Part shown: positions 8,312-16,876 of the stretch, one piece after another
Position numbering within the stretch: the first letter of the stretch is position 1
Layout of the letters: each line of letters begins with the position of its first letter
From: Derxia gummosa DSM 723
Lineage (GTDB): Bacteria > Pseudomonadota > Gammaproteobacteria > Burkholderiales > Burkholderiaceae_E
NCBI RefSeq assembly: GCF_000482785.1
Contig: NZ_AXWS01000008.1
Coordinates: 372,001-436,000 of the forward strand
Direction: 5' to 3'
DNA length: 64,000 nucleotides
The notes under the pieces: generated by a model
What the model saw: only the letters and a program-made list of their open reading frames with translations
Told to the model about the DNA's origin: nothing
Databases searched by the model: none
Position numbers and translations under genes: made by a program

Positions 8312-9267
8312 TGGGCGCGGTGGTGAAGGCAGGCGCCGCCGTCGGCGCGGGCGGGCAGGCGGCACAGCCGGCCGAAGCGCGGGGCTGGCGTGCGCGGCTC
8401 GATCTGCGCTTCCGGCCGTCGTCGGCTACGAGCGGGCCGCGCACGCTGCTGGAGCGCAGTCACGAAGGGCCGCTGCGGGTGCAGAAGGCGCTCTATCCCG
8501 AGGGCGACGAGGTCTGCCATGTGCTGGTCGTGCATCCGCCGGGCGGCATCGCGGGCGGCGATCAGCTGTCGATCTCGGCCACGGTGGAGGCGGGTGCGCA
8601 TGCGCTCGTGACGACGCCGGGCGCGGGCAAGTGGTATCGCGCCAACGGCCGCGACGCGGGCCAGCATGTGCGGCTGCGTGTGGCGGGCGATCTCGAATGG
8701 CTGCCGCAGGAGGCGATCGTCTATGACGCGGCGCGCGTGCGTTCGTCGCTGCGCATCGATATGGCGCCGGGCGCGCGCTGCCTGGGCTGGGACATCGTCG
8801 CGCTCGGGCGGCTCGCGGCTGGCGAGCGCTTCGCGGCGGGGCGCTTCGGTCAGACGATCGAGCTGTGGCGTGACGGCCGACCGGAGTGGATCGAGCTGAC
8901 GCGCATCGATGGCGATGACGAGTTGCTGCGCTCGCCTCTCGGTCTGGGCGGGGGGCATGTGTTCGGCTGTTTCTGGGCCTGTGGCGAACACTGGAGCGAT
9001 GCCGCGCTCGATGACCTGCGAGCGCGGCTCGCGGGCCGCGCGAGCGTGGATGCCGGAGGGCTGCCGGCGCTTGATCCGACCGGAGAAGGGCATGGGGCTG
9101 CCGGCATCGCCTGCGCGCTCACGCGGCTGGCGCCCGATCTGCTGGTTGGTCGCGTCACCGGACACCGCACCGAGACCGTGAGGGCGCAGCTCGAGGCGCT
9201 CTGGCTCGCGGTGCGCGAACCGGTGCTGGGACGGTTGCCGCGCCGGCCGCGCATCTGGGCGACCTGA
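8311..9267 (+). CDS. ureD: Urease accessory protein UreD
   Basis: UreD (318 residues) is the scaffold that binds apo-urease and, with UreF and UreG, directs nickel and CO2 to the active site. Recognisable family blocks are LLERSHEGPLRVQKALYPEG, HPPGGIAGGDQL, TTPGAGKWYRA and WLPQEAIVYD. The N-terminus has about 30 extra Ala/Gly-rich residues before LDLRFRP. The start overlaps the urtE stop as TGATG. It is separated by about 32 kb from ureABC in this window. No ureE, ureF or ureG is present in the window, so those must be encoded elsewhere for a working urease. Confidence 0.95.
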   Translation: MGAVVKAGAAVGAGGQAAQPAEARGWRARLDLRFRPSSATSGPRTLLERSHEGPLRVQKALYPEGDEVCHVLVVHPPGGIAGGDQLSISATVEAGAHALVTTPGAGKWYRANGRDAGQHVRLRVAGDLEWLPQEAIVYDAARVRSSLRIDMAPGARCLGWDIVALGRLAAGERFAAGRFGQTIELWRDGRPEWIELTRIDGDDELLRSPLGLGGGHVFGCFWACGEHWSDAALDDLRARLAGRASVDAGGLPALDPTGEGHGAAGIACALTRLAPDLLVGRVTGHRTETVRAQLEALWLAVREPVLGRLPRRPRIWAT

Positions 9268-9291
9268 GCCGGTGCGGCTGTGGTTTCCTGC

Positions 9292-9376
9292 GCCAGCCGC
9301 CAGCCGCCAGCCGCCAGCCGCCAGCCGCCAGCCGCCAGCCGCCAGCCGCCAGCCGCCAGCCGCCAAGCCGCCAGCC
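9292..9376 (+). repeat. 7-bp tandem repeat (GCCAGCC) array
   Basis: Ten perfect copies of GCCAGCC occupy 9292-9361. They are followed by one copy with an inserted A (GCCAAGCC) and one more perfect copy. The array starts 24 bases after the ureD stop and lies in non-coding sequence before the next gene. A 7-bp unit would shift any frame crossing it, which argues against the open frames that run through it being genes. Confidence 0.97.
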
Positions 9377-9521
9377 GTACCGAAAGCGACTGGCGCCGTC
9401 GCGCTCGCCTTGTCAGCTCTTGCTTGTGTTGCGTGCTGGCGCGCAACGCATTGCAACGTCGGCGGTGCCAAGGCGTCGCGGCCTTCAGTCTGGGCCGACG
9501 CTCACTTCACCGGAGAAGCCG

Positions 9522-9935
9522 ATGGTTGCGAATGCACGGGGTGGCATGGCCGCCTGGGAAAACTGGTTCAAGGCCTGCGAGATCGGATGGTCGGCGCCGC
9601 TCGTGGTTTCGATGCGGCTTGCAGGCATCGCGGCGGCCGGTGCCAACCCGGATGCGCGGGACCGGGCCGAGAACTTCCGCATGGGGCACGAGAAGCTGCT
9701 GGCCTTCAATGAGTCCTGGATGGGCATCGGGATGCGCTTGCAGCGCATGCAGATCGATTTCGCGCTGAATTGCTGGCGCGCCGCGCTGGAGAGCTGGTCG
9801 CGGCCCGACTGGACGGTGTTGCCGGCCACCAGCCTGCGCATGCCTGACTTCTCACCCGTGATGCGCGCCGCGCTGGACCCGGTGCATCGGCGCGTGACTG
9901 GCAATGTGCGGCGACTGACGGCACGCAAGCCCTGA
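9522..9935 (+). CDS. Small hypothetical protein, possibly phasin-like
   Basis: A 137-residue protein that I do not firmly recognise. It starts at an ATG with GGAGAAG 4 bases upstream. The N-terminal part (AAWENWFKACEIGWSAPLVVSMRLAGIAAAG) is amphipathic and Trp-rich and is followed by helical sequence. This recalls small polyhydroxyalkanoate granule-associated or phasin-like proteins of beta- and alphaproteobacteria, but the likeness is weak. There is no signal peptide and no clear TM segment. It is transcribed convergently with imuB, with a GC-rich hairpin between them. An upstream in-frame Met at 9420 is less likely because it has no ribosome site and lies close to the tandem repeat. Confidence 0.6.
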   Translation: MVANARGGMAAWENWFKACEIGWSAPLVVSMRLAGIAAAGANPDARDRAENFRMGHEKLLAFNESWMGIGMRLQRMQIDFALNCWRAALESWSRPDWTVLPATSLRMPDFSPVMRAALDPVHRRVTGNVRRLTARKP

Positions 9936-9944
9936 CGCTGCCGC

Positions 9945-9985
9945 CGCGCGCGTCGCAAGCCGAAGATCGAGGCCCGACGCGCGCG
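9945..9985. terminator. GC-rich hairpin between convergent genes
   Basis: An 11-bp perfect inverted repeat (CGCGCGCGTCG / CGACGCGCGCG) with a 19-base loop lies in the 81-bp gap between the converging 9522-9935 gene and imuB. It has no U-tract on either side, so termination is inferred from position only. Confidence 0.4.
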
Positions 9986-10016
9986 CGGAAGCGGACGACG
10001 GTGACGCAAGTTCCGA

Positions 10017-11588
10017 TCAAGCGAACTTGCCATGCAGGAACCAGTGTTCGTCGCCACCGGGCTTGCGCTCGCGGAACAGCCAGAGCAGCTCGGCATCATG
10101 ATTCTCGGCGATGAAGTAGTCGCGCACAGCCGGTGCTGGGGGTTCGGTGTCATTCCACCAGCCACTTTCGACGCGCTCGGGCCCAGCCAGCAGGCGCAGA
10201 TCGCCGTGATGCCAGGGGCGCTGGTTGCGTATGCGCAGTTGCACCGGCCGGCTGAGCAGCCAGGCTGGGCGCGGCAGGGTCTGCCGATCGTGCTCGACAT
10301 GGCCGATGCGGGTCTGGCGTCGGGGATCGACTCGGCGTGGCGGGATGGCGCCAAACGGCTGAAGTACCTGGGCGGCTTCGGGCCGATGGTCATCGCGCAA
10401 TGCGATGGTGCGGACCGCATGCGGGCCGAGCCGAGCCGCGACGCGTTCAGCGAAGCGGGCGATGGCCTGATCGTCGCTTGCGCGGCTGCGAAACAGCTCC
10501 CCGGAAGCGCCGTCGGCAATCTCGACCTCGGTGGCTTCGAGCCGGATGTCGAGCACCGGCGCGGGCAGCACGGTACGCGCGAGATGCTCACGCAGCAGCA
10601 GCGCCAGGTGCTCTAGATCGCGTGTGGGCTCGGACAGACGGATGTAGAGGCTCGAGTGCCGCGGGCCGTTGTCCCGATGCCGTTCGTGATCGAAATGCAG
10701 GGCAATGGCTCGCGTGGTGGCTTGGCGCGCGCCGAGCCAGCCGACTAGTTGCACGAGCAGGCGTCGCCCGCCGAACAGCAGCGCCTCGGCATGGTCGACG
10801 CGGGCCATCAGTTCGAGTCGGGCCTCGAAGCGCTCGGGCGGCGACCAGAAATCGCGCGGATCGGGCGCGAGGCCATAGGCGCGATCGACCTCGTCGAGCA
10901 GGCCGGCGCCGAAGCGGGCGATCAACTCTTCGCGCGGGAAGTGCCGCAACGCGCCGAGCCGACCACAGCCGATGCCGACCAGCACGTCGGCGCAGGGATA
11001 GGCGGTGTCAAGCAGCGGCGTGGGCAGGGAGTCGAGGGCGTGCAACGGGTCATCGGCGGACCCACTCCCGTCGTGAGCGGACGCCTCGACATGTTCGAGC
11101 AGATGCCGCAGCGCGTGTTCCGACTGCATGCCGTGCTGGGCGAGCAACCACGCTCCAGTAGCGGTGGTGAAGGCCGCGAGATCGACGCTCAGCCCGAGCT
11201 CGCTCACGGTGAAGCGGATCGCATGCAGCAGCGCATGGAAGCCGCCAAAAAGCTTCAGGCTGCCGCCAGCCTCCAGCAGCAGGCCGCGCGTGCCGCTGGC
11301 GCTACGCACGAAGGCGATTGCTGGTGTGAAGCGGGCCAGCGCCAGCGCAACTTCGTCCAGCGCGGCGGCTTGCTCGGGGTCGTCAGGGTCGGCCATGCGC
11401 AGGCCCGGACAGATCTCGATGGCGAGGCTGCGCTTCTGGCCGACACGCACGCCCCGAACTTCGGCTGCGGGATTGCACAGCGTGACGCGGTGCTTGCGCA
11501 CGATGGCGCGTGGTCCGACCGGCTCGGCGTCGTTGCGCCAGCGGGCTTCAAGCGGCAACTGCGTAAAGGCGAGGGCGATCCACAACAT
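10017..11588 (-). CDS. imuB: DNA polymerase Y-family protein ImuB
   Basis: ImuB (523 residues) is a catalytically degenerate Y-family polymerase relative that acts in SOS mutagenesis as a beta-clamp-binding hub for ImuA and DnaE2. Visible features are the start LWIALAFTQLPLEA, the little-finger-like region and the C-terminal tail GWWNDTEPPAPAVRDYFIAE typical of ImuB. The Y-family catalytic carboxylates at the N-terminus are not conserved (LALAF rather than a DxD-type motif), as expected. The start at 11588 overlaps the end of imuA by 41 bases, consistent with translational coupling. It is the last gene of lexA-imuA-imuB. The usual dnaE2 does not follow. Confidence 0.9.
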   Translation of the reverse strand: MLWIALAFTQLPLEARWRNDAEPVGPRAIVRKHRVTLCNPAAEVRGVRVGQKRSLAIEICPGLRMADPDDPEQAAALDEVALALARFTPAIAFVRSASGTRGLLLEAGGSLKLFGGFHALLHAIRFTVSELGLSVDLAAFTTATGAWLLAQHGMQSEHALRHLLEHVEASAHDGSGSADDPLHALDSLPTPLLDTAYPCADVLVGIGCGRLGALRHFPREELIARFGAGLLDEVDRAYGLAPDPRDFWSPPERFEARLELMARVDHAEALLFGGRRLLVQLVGWLGARQATTRAIALHFDHERHRDNGPRHSSLYIRLSEPTRDLEHLALLLREHLARTVLPAPVLDIRLEATEVEIADGASGELFRSRASDDQAIARFAERVAARLGPHAVRTIALRDDHRPEAAQVLQPFGAIPPRRVDPRRQTRIGHVEHDRQTLPRPAWLLSRPVQLRIRNQRPWHHGDLRLLAGPERVESGWWNDTEPPAPAVRDYFIAENHDAELLWLFRERKPGGDEHWFLHGKFA

Positions 11589-12387
11589 GGGCAGGCCTGC
11601 GAGGAATGGACTGCGAGGATTCGGACAGTTCGATTTCGGGCGACAGCCCGTCAAGCGACTGTGGCTTTGCGTGCGACACGGCCGGCGCCAGCAGAGGCGG
11701 CAGCTCCAGGTGGAGTGGGAAATCTAGGGGCGGGCCGCGCCGCTTGAAGATGTCGACCTCGATGCGATGCGGATTGATGCCCGTCGGCGCATCGACCGCG
11801 CTGCTGCGCACTGCCCGGCAGGCCAGCCGTAGCGGCGAGGGCGAAGACTCGATCTGCGCTGTCGGCGGCCGCATGACGAAGCACAAGCCCTCGCTGCCCT
11901 GGGCTGCGAGCTGAAGCTTGCGCAACTGGTCTGGCCAGGCATCAGGCAGCCAGGCGAGCAGCGCACCGAAGCCCGGGCAGCGCAAGGCTTGCTCGACAGC
12001 CCAGAGCCGGTCGGCCGCATGCTGGGTGTCGATCACGAGCAGGCGGTCGAGCTTCAGGCCAAGCTGCTCCAGCGCAGGGCCGTAAGGCTCCGGTCTGCTG
12101 TCGTCGTGCGAGGAGGGCGCCACCAACACCATCCAGCGATCCTCGGCGGCGAGGTGCCTGAGTGCGGGGGCCAGCAGGCGCATTTCACCGATGCCGGCGC
12201 GCGGGATGAGCAGTTCGGTCAGCGCGCCGACAGGCCAGCCGCCTCCCGGCAGTTCGCGGTTGAGCCGACGAAAGCCGGTGGCGATCGCGGGCTGGTCGTC
12301 GGCAGCCAGATGGTCGCCTTGCCAGAGTACGCGGCGCAGTGCCGCCCCGACCCGCTGCCCGGAGGCGCGGATTGCTTGCAGGAACAT
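11548..12387 (-). CDS. imuA: SOS translesion-synthesis accessory protein ImuA
   Basis: ImuA (279 residues) is a RecA/SulA-like protein of the mutasome. The segment FRRLNRELPGGGWPVGALTELL is the family hallmark near the N-terminus; it resembles the RecA core but lacks a canonical Walker A lysine motif. Later blocks (LLVIDTQHAADRLWAVEQAL, GALLAWLPD) match ImuA. It starts 13 bases after lexA and overlaps imuB, so all three genes should be transcribed from the LexA-controlled promoter. The protein is expected to act with ImuB in DNA-damage tolerance. Confidence 0.88.
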   Translation of the reverse strand: MFLQAIRASGQRVGAALRRVLWQGDHLAADDQPAIATGFRRLNRELPGGGWPVGALTELLIPRAGIGEMRLLAPALRHLAAEDRWMVLVAPSSHDDSRPEPYGPALEQLGLKLDRLLVIDTQHAADRLWAVEQALRCPGFGALLAWLPDAWPDQLRKLQLAAQGSEGLCFVMRPPTAQIESSPSPLRLACRAVRSSAVDAPTGINPHRIEVDIFKRRGPPLDFPLHLELPPLLAPAVSHAKPQSLDGLSPEIELSESSQSIPRRPAHVVDRPRLYAVAA

Positions 12388-12400
12388 GGCGCCCCCTGTG

Positions 12401-13078
12401 TCAGTGCACGCCGACTCGGATCAGCCCGACCGCCAGCCCTTCAATGGCGAAGCTCTCGTCATCAGCGTTGACCTGGATGGGTTGGTAATCGGGATTCTCG
12501 GGCAGGAGTTCGATCGTGTTGCCACGCTTGCCGTAGCGCTTGACCGTGACTTCATCCGCCAGTCGCGCAACGACGATCTGGCCGATGCGCGCTTCGCTTG
12601 CACGCTGCACCGCCAGCAGATCGCCGTCGAGGATGCCGGCGTCACGCATGCTCATGCCGCGCACCTTGAGCAGGTAGTCAGGCTTGGCGGTGAAGAGCGC
12701 CGGGTCGCACGCATAGGAAGCCTGTATGTGTTCGGCCGCCAAAATGGGGCTGCCGGCCGCGACACGACCGATGAGCGGAAGGTTGAGGCCACGAGAGGTT
12801 TTGCCGTCGAAAGCAGCGTCATCCGACTCCATCGCCACCAGCACGCGAATCCCGCGTGACGCGCCGGGCAGCAACTCGATGGCGCCCTTCTTTGCCAGCG
12901 CCTGGAGATGATCCTCGGCCGCATTGACCGAACGGAAGCCCAGCAGGGCTGCGATCTCGGCGCGCGTGGGTGGGAAGCCCGAATCGCGGATGTGACTGCC
13001 GATCAGGTCAAAGACCTGGCGCTGGCGTTCGGTCAGGCGCGCCAGGATGGGAGATGACGGCGGAACGGGCTTGGCCAT
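12401..13078 (-). CDS. lexA: SOS repressor LexA
   Basis: LexA (225 residues) represses DNA-damage genes and self-cleaves on activated RecA. The N-terminal winged helix includes [16 protein letters not shown] and [16 protein letters not shown]. The cleavage site is Ala108-Gly109 (VAAGSP). The catalytic dyad is Ser143 ([10 protein letters not shown]) and Lys180 (EVTVKRYGK). The start at 13078 matches the family N-terminus; an in-frame Met at 13120 would add 14 residues. A perfect SOS box lies 80 bases upstream, indicating autoregulation. It is co-directional with imuA and imuB. Confidence 0.96.
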   Translation of the reverse strand: MAKPVPPSSPILARLTERQRQVFDLIGSHIRDSGFPPTRAEIAALLGFRSVNAAEDHLQALAKKGAIELLPGASRGIRVLVAMESDDAAFDGKTSRGLNLPLIGRVAAGSPILAAEHIQASYACDPALFTAKPDYLLKVRGMSMRDAGILDGDLLAVQRASEARIGQIVVARLADEVTVKRYGKRGNTIELLPENPDYQPIQVNADDESFAIEGLAVGLIRVGVH

Positions 13079-13157
13079 GGAAACCACCTTCTGTGTTCTT
13101 GTTCGGACAACTCGCGGCAAGGCGAGCTCATGCTATAGCTGTATGCATGATCGGTAT

Positions 13158-13173
13158 CTGTAGTTTTGTACAG
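13158..13173 (-). promoter_or_regulatory. LexA-binding SOS box
   Basis: CTGTAGTTTTGTACAG is a perfect match to the CTGT-N8-ACAG operator used by beta- and gammaproteobacterial LexA. It lies upstream of lexA-imuA-imuB. The motif is symmetric, so strand refers to the gene served. Confidence 0.88.
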
Positions 13174-13272
13174 TATCGGTGTCTTGGCAAGTGCACGGTG
13201 CTCCATCGATCGGAAAGGCCTTTTCGACCTTCGGCTAGAATGCAATCCATCCGTAACGTCGACGCCCAAGCT

Positions 13273-13359
13273 GCGCGGATGGCGAAATTGGTAGACGCAC
13301 GAGGTTTAGGTCCTCGCGGTGGAAACACTGTGCAGGTTCGAGTCCTGTTCCGCGCACCA
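13273..13359 (+). tRNA. tRNA-Leu (anticodon TAG)
   Basis: An 87-nt class II tRNA with acceptor pair GCGCGGA / TCCGCGC, encoded CCA, a long variable arm, and the T-arm sequence GGTTCGAGTCC. The anticodon loop TTTAGGT gives TAG at 13307-13309, reading CUN leucine codons. It lies just upstream of tig. Confidence 0.95.
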
Positions 13360-13372
13360 GCTCCCGTCGATG

Positions 13373-13407
13373 GATGCATTCGATTCCGTTATCGCGATGA
13401 ATGCATC
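13373..13407 (+). repeat. Inverted repeat in the tig leader
   Basis: GATGCATTC (13373-13381) and GAATGCATC (13399-13407) form a perfect 9-bp inverted repeat with a 17-base spacer between tRNA-Leu and tig. It could act as an RNA hairpin in the leader or a protein site. Function not evident. Confidence 0.45.
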
Positions 13408-13445
13408 GGTCCGGAACTCATATCCAAGGATCGGTAGTCTCCAAC

Positions 13446-14759
13446 ATGCAAATCGAACAAGTCAGCGCGCTCGAGCGTCGCGTCCAGATCAGCGTTCCTC
13501 TCGCCGAAATCGCGAAGGAAGTCGAATCACGTCTCAAGCGTCTGTCGCGCTCGGTGAAGATGCAGGGCTTCCGTCCGGGCAAGGTCCCGCTCAAGCTCGT
13601 CGCGCAGAACTACGGCTTCCAGGTCCAGAACGAAGTCGTCAGCGAGCGAATCAACGACGCCATGAACAAGGTGATCAGCGATGCGCAATTGCGTGTTGCC
13701 GGCCAGCCGCGCGTCGAGCCCAAGGCTGCGGAAGAAGGCGTTGCTCCCAGCGACAACGCCGAGTTCGTCGCCACCTTCGAAGTCTTCCCGGAAATCACTT
13801 TTGGTGACTGGAAGGCCGCCGATGTCGAGCGCGTCGATTCGCCGGTCACCGACACCGAGATCGACAAGACCATCGAGATACTGCGCAAGCAGCGTCAGAG
13901 TTGGGCGGATGTCGATCGCGAGGTTCAGGACGGCGATCGCGTGACCTGCGATTTCGTCGGCCGCATCGACGGCGTCGAATTCGACGGCGGCAAGGCCCAG
14001 GACTTCGTCTTCGTGCTTGGCGCCAAGCAGATGCTCCCGGAATTCGAGCAAGGTGCCCTTGGCCTCAAGGTCGGTGAGTCGCGCACCTTCCCGTTGAGCT
14101 TCCCTGAGGATTACCACGGCAAGGAAGTTGCTGGTAAGACTGCGGAGTTTGAAATTACGGTCAAATCGGTGTCGGGTCCCGTACTGCCCGAAGTCGATGC
14201 CGAATTCGCGAAGCAGCTGGGAATCGAGGATGGCGATCTTGCAAAGATGCGCGAAGACGTGCGTACGAATCTGGAGCGCGAAGTGCGCAATCGTACAAAG
14301 TCGCGTACCAAGGACAGCGTGATGAACGCGCTGCTCAAGGTTGCTGAATTCGAAGTGCCGAAGGCCCTGATCGAACAGGATATCGAGCGTCTCCGTGAAA
14401 TGGCGCGCAATGACCTGAAGCAGCGTGGCATGAATGTGGATGACAGCCTGCCGTTCCCGGCTGAGCTGTTCCAGGCCCAAGCCGAACGGCGAGTACGTCT
14501 TGGCTTGGCAATTGGTGAACTCGTTAACCGCAACGGCTTGAATGCCAGCCAGGACCAGGTTCGTGCTCATATTGAGGACTTCGCCAAGAGCTACGAAGAT
14601 CCGGCCTCGGTCATGGCTTGGTATTTTGCCGATCGCAAACGTCTGGCTGATGTTGAAGCCGTGGTGCTTGAAGATAACGTCGTGAATTGGGTACTCAGCC
14701 AGGCGAATGTCGTCGAAACGGCGGTATCTTTTGATGAGCTGATGAACGCAGCGAGCTGA
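13446..14759 (+). CDS. tig: Trigger factor
   Basis: Ribosome-associated chaperone and peptidyl-prolyl isomerase (437 residues). The N-terminal ribosome-binding domain contains the signature [11 protein letters not shown] (canonical GFRxGKxP). The FKBP-type PPIase domain lies about residues 155-245 ([20 protein letters not shown]). The C-terminal helical substrate-cradle domain follows. The start at 13446 begins [19 protein letters not shown], the usual N-terminus; an in-frame Met at 13401 is less likely. It heads the tig-clpP-clpX block, a common arrangement linking nascent-chain folding to ATP-dependent proteolysis. Confidence 0.97.
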   Translation: MQIEQVSALERRVQISVPLAEIAKEVESRLKRLSRSVKMQGFRPGKVPLKLVAQNYGFQVQNEVVSERINDAMNKVISDAQLRVAGQPRVEPKAAEEGVAPSDNAEFVATFEVFPEITFGDWKAADVERVDSPVTDTEIDKTIEILRKQRQSWADVDREVQDGDRVTCDFVGRIDGVEFDGGKAQDFVFVLGAKQMLPEFEQGALGLKVGESRTFPLSFPEDYHGKEVAGKTAEFEITVKSVSGPVLPEVDAEFAKQLGIEDGDLAKMREDVRTNLEREVRNRTKSRTKDSVMNALLKVAEFEVPKALIEQDIERLREMARNDLKQRGMNVDDSLPFPAELFQAQAERRVRLGLAIGELVNRNGLNASQDQVRAHIEDFAKSYEDPASVMAWYFADRKRLADVEAVVLEDNVVNWVLSQANVVETAVSFDELMNAAS

Positions 14760-14811
14760 TTGCGTTTCCAGCAAGGTGAAACTCTGATCTTTCAACCAAA
14801 ACGAGGGCAGC

Positions 14812-15426
14812 ATGAACATCGATCCACGTGATCCCCAAGCACTCGGCATGGTGCCGATCGTTGTCGAGCAGTCCGGTCGTGGTGAACGTGCCTACGACAT
14901 TTATTCCCGTCTCTTGCGGGAACGGATCATTTTTCTCGTTGGCCCGGTGAATGATCAGAGCGCGAACCTTGTAGTCGCACAGATGCTTTTCCTGGAGTCA
15001 GAGAATCCCGACAAGGACATTTATCTGTACATCAATTCGCCTGGCGGTTCTGTTTATGCCGGCCTGGCGATTTATGACACCATGCAATTCATCAAGCCTG
15101 ACGTTTGCACTCTTTGTACGGGTCTTGCTGCGAGCATGGGGGCTTTCCTGCTGACTGCAGGCGCGAAAGGCAAACGCATGGCGCTGCCGAATTCGCGCAT
15201 CATGATTCACCAGCCTTTGGGTGGCGCACAGGGGCAGGCATCCGATATCGAGATCCAGGCTCGTGAAATTCTTTACTTGCGCGAGCGGCTCAATTCGATT
15301 CTTTCCGATCGGACTGGCCAGAGCATGGAGCGCATTGCGCGCGATACGGATCGCGATAATTTTCTGTCGGCAGAAGGTGCTGTCGAATACGGCTTGATTG
15401 ACAAGGTCATGACCAAGCGCGATTAA
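14812..15426 (+). CDS. clpP: ATP-dependent Clp protease proteolytic subunit ClpP
   Basis: Serine protease subunit (204 residues) that assembles into a double heptameric ring. The catalytic triad is visible: Ser108 (GLAASMG), His133 (MIHQPLGG) and Asp182 (DTDRDNF). Spacing matches the characterised enzyme. A short N-terminal propeptide probably precedes the mature start. The ribosome site ACGAGGGCAGC lies just upstream. It is followed by clpX after 36 bases, the standard partner that unfolds substrates and feeds them to the chamber. Confidence 0.98.
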   Translation: MNIDPRDPQALGMVPIVVEQSGRGERAYDIYSRLLRERIIFLVGPVNDQSANLVVAQMLFLESENPDKDIYLYINSPGGSVYAGLAIYDTMQFIKPDVCTLCTGLAASMGAFLLTAGAKGKRMALPNSRIMIHQPLGGAQGQASDIEIQAREILYLRERLNSILSDRTGQSMERIARDTDRDNFLSAEGAVEYGLIDKVMTKRD

Positions 15427-15462
15427 GCGCTAGTCGACGACACAGCTTCTCAGGGGTGGCAA

Positions 15463-16728
15463 ATGACAGACAAGAAGGGCTCGTCGAGCGAGAAACTGCT
15501 GTACTGCTCGTTTTGCGGAAAAAGTCAGCACGAAGTCAAGAAGCTCATCGCGGGCCCTTCTGTCTTCATTTGCGATGAGTGCATCGAGTTGTGCAATGAC
15601 ATTATTCGGGAGGAAATCGCCCAAGATACGCCTGTTGTGAAGGGTGATCTTCCGACTCCGAAAGAGATTTGCCAGATTCTTGATCAGTACGTAATTGGTC
15701 AGGAGACTGCAAAAAAGATTCTTGCAGTGGCTGTTTACAATCACTACAAGCGTCTGAAGCACATGGGGGCAAAAGACGAAATCGAACTGGCGAAGTCCAA
15801 CATTCTCCTGGTTGGTCCGACCGGTTCGGGTAAGACGTTATTGGCGCAGACGCTGGCTCGTTTGCTCAATGTGCCTTTCGTGATTGCTGACGCCACCACG
15901 CTTACTGAAGCTGGATATGTTGGTGAGGACGTCGAAAACATCATTCAAAAGCTGCTGCAAAACTGTAATTACGAAGTTGATCGTGCGCAGCGAGGTATCG
16001 TCTATATTGATGAGATTGATAAGATTTCTCGGAAATCTGACAATCCATCAATTACGCGCGACGTTTCCGGCGAGGGTGTGCAACAAGCCCTGCTCAAGTT
16101 GATTGAAGGTACTGTTGCAAGCGTTCCCCCTCAGGGTGGAAGAAAGCATCCAAATCAGGACTTTGTTCAAATCGATACTACCAATATTCTCTTCATATGT
16201 GGTGGTGCGTTCGATGGCTTGGAAAAGGTAATTCGTAATCGTTCCGAGCGCAGTGGCATCGGATTTGGTGCGGCGGTTCGAAGCCAGTCGGAGACTGCCG
16301 TAGGAAAGTTGCTTCGTGATGTGGAGCCAGAGGATTTGATCAAGTTCGGGATAATTCCTGAGTTGATCGGGCGACTTCCTGTGATTGCAACGTTGGATGA
16401 GTTGAATGAAGAGGCTCTTGTCGAAATCCTGGTTGAGCCGAAAAATGCTTTGGTAAAGCAATATCAAAAGCTTTTCCAGATGGAAGGTGTAGACCTAGAG
16501 TTTCGGTCCGAAGCGCTCCGGGCAATTGCGAGGAAGGCTTTGGCACGGAAAACCGGCGCTCGAGGGTTGCGGTCCATTATTGAGCATGTTTTGCTCGACA
16601 GCATGTATGACCTGCCTGCTCTCAAGGACGTGCTGAAAGTGGTGGTCGACGAAAGTTGTATCGCTCATGCCGGTAAACCCTTGGTGATCTATTCAGAAAC
16701 GCCAAAGGTTGCCGCATCTGACCAGTAG
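15463..16728 (+). CDS. clpX: ATP-dependent Clp protease ATP-binding subunit ClpX
   Basis: AAA+ unfoldase (421 residues). The N-terminal zinc-binding domain has the CxxC pairs CSFCGK and CDECIELC. The ATPase has Walker A GPTGSGKT, Walker [11 protein letters not shown] and sensor regions; the substrate-gripping pore loop (GYVGEDVEN) is present. It partners ClpP. Codon and base usage are unusually AT-rich for this window (for example the 60 bases from 15661 contain 22 G/C), although the protein is fully conserved. A strong terminator follows. Confidence 0.98.
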   Translation: MTDKKGSSSEKLLYCSFCGKSQHEVKKLIAGPSVFICDECIELCNDIIREEIAQDTPVVKGDLPTPKEICQILDQYVIGQETAKKILAVAVYNHYKRLKHMGAKDEIELAKSNILLVGPTGSGKTLLAQTLARLLNVPFVIADATTLTEAGYVGEDVENIIQKLLQNCNYEVDRAQRGIVYIDEIDKISRKSDNPSITRDVSGEGVQQALLKLIEGTVASVPPQGGRKHPNQDFVQIDTTNILFICGGAFDGLEKVIRNRSERSGIGFGAAVRSQSETAVGKLLRDVEPEDLIKFGIIPELIGRLPVIATLDELNEEALVEILVEPKNALVKQYQKLFQMEGVDLEFRSEALRAIARKALARKTGARGLRSIIEHVLLDSMYDLPALKDVLKVVVDESCIAHAGKPLVIYSETPKVAASDQ

Positions 16729-16744
16729 GGTTGTTTAACGTAGG

Positions 16745-16768
16745 AAGGCCGCCCATGGGCGGCCTTTT
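16745..16768 (+). terminator. Rho-independent terminator after clpX
   Basis: A perfect 10-bp stem (AAGGCCGCCC / GGGCGGCCTT) with a two-base AT turn ends in TTTT. It closes the tig-clpP-clpX unit and separates it from lon. Confidence 0.88.
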
Positions 16769-16809
16769 GCATCTTGAGGGTGGTCCGTCTGCTTTGCATC
16801 ATTCAGGGG

Positions 16810-16837
16810 CTTGATTTCAGACGTGCGAACCCCATAG
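16810..16837 (+). promoter_or_regulatory. Candidate sigma-32 heat-shock promoter of lon
   Basis: CTTGATT, a 13-base spacer and CCCCATAG closely match the RpoH consensus (CTTGAAA-N13..15-CCCCATNT). It ends 39 bases before the lon start. Lon is a classical heat-shock gene, so position and function agree. Confidence 0.7.
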
Positions 16838-16876
16838 TCGAGTAATACAACCGCGACAACAGAGAAGGACTCATAG

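Noticed and set aside
9292-9376. Tandem repeat as a CRISPR array
   Set aside because: The 7-bp units are contiguous, without spacers, and no cas gene is in the window.
9272-9768. Open frames running through the 7-bp repeat after ureD
   Set aside because: They consist of repeated Ala-Ser-Arg-Gln-Pro-Pro residues and have no ribosome site or family signal; the unit length would shift frame with each copy change.
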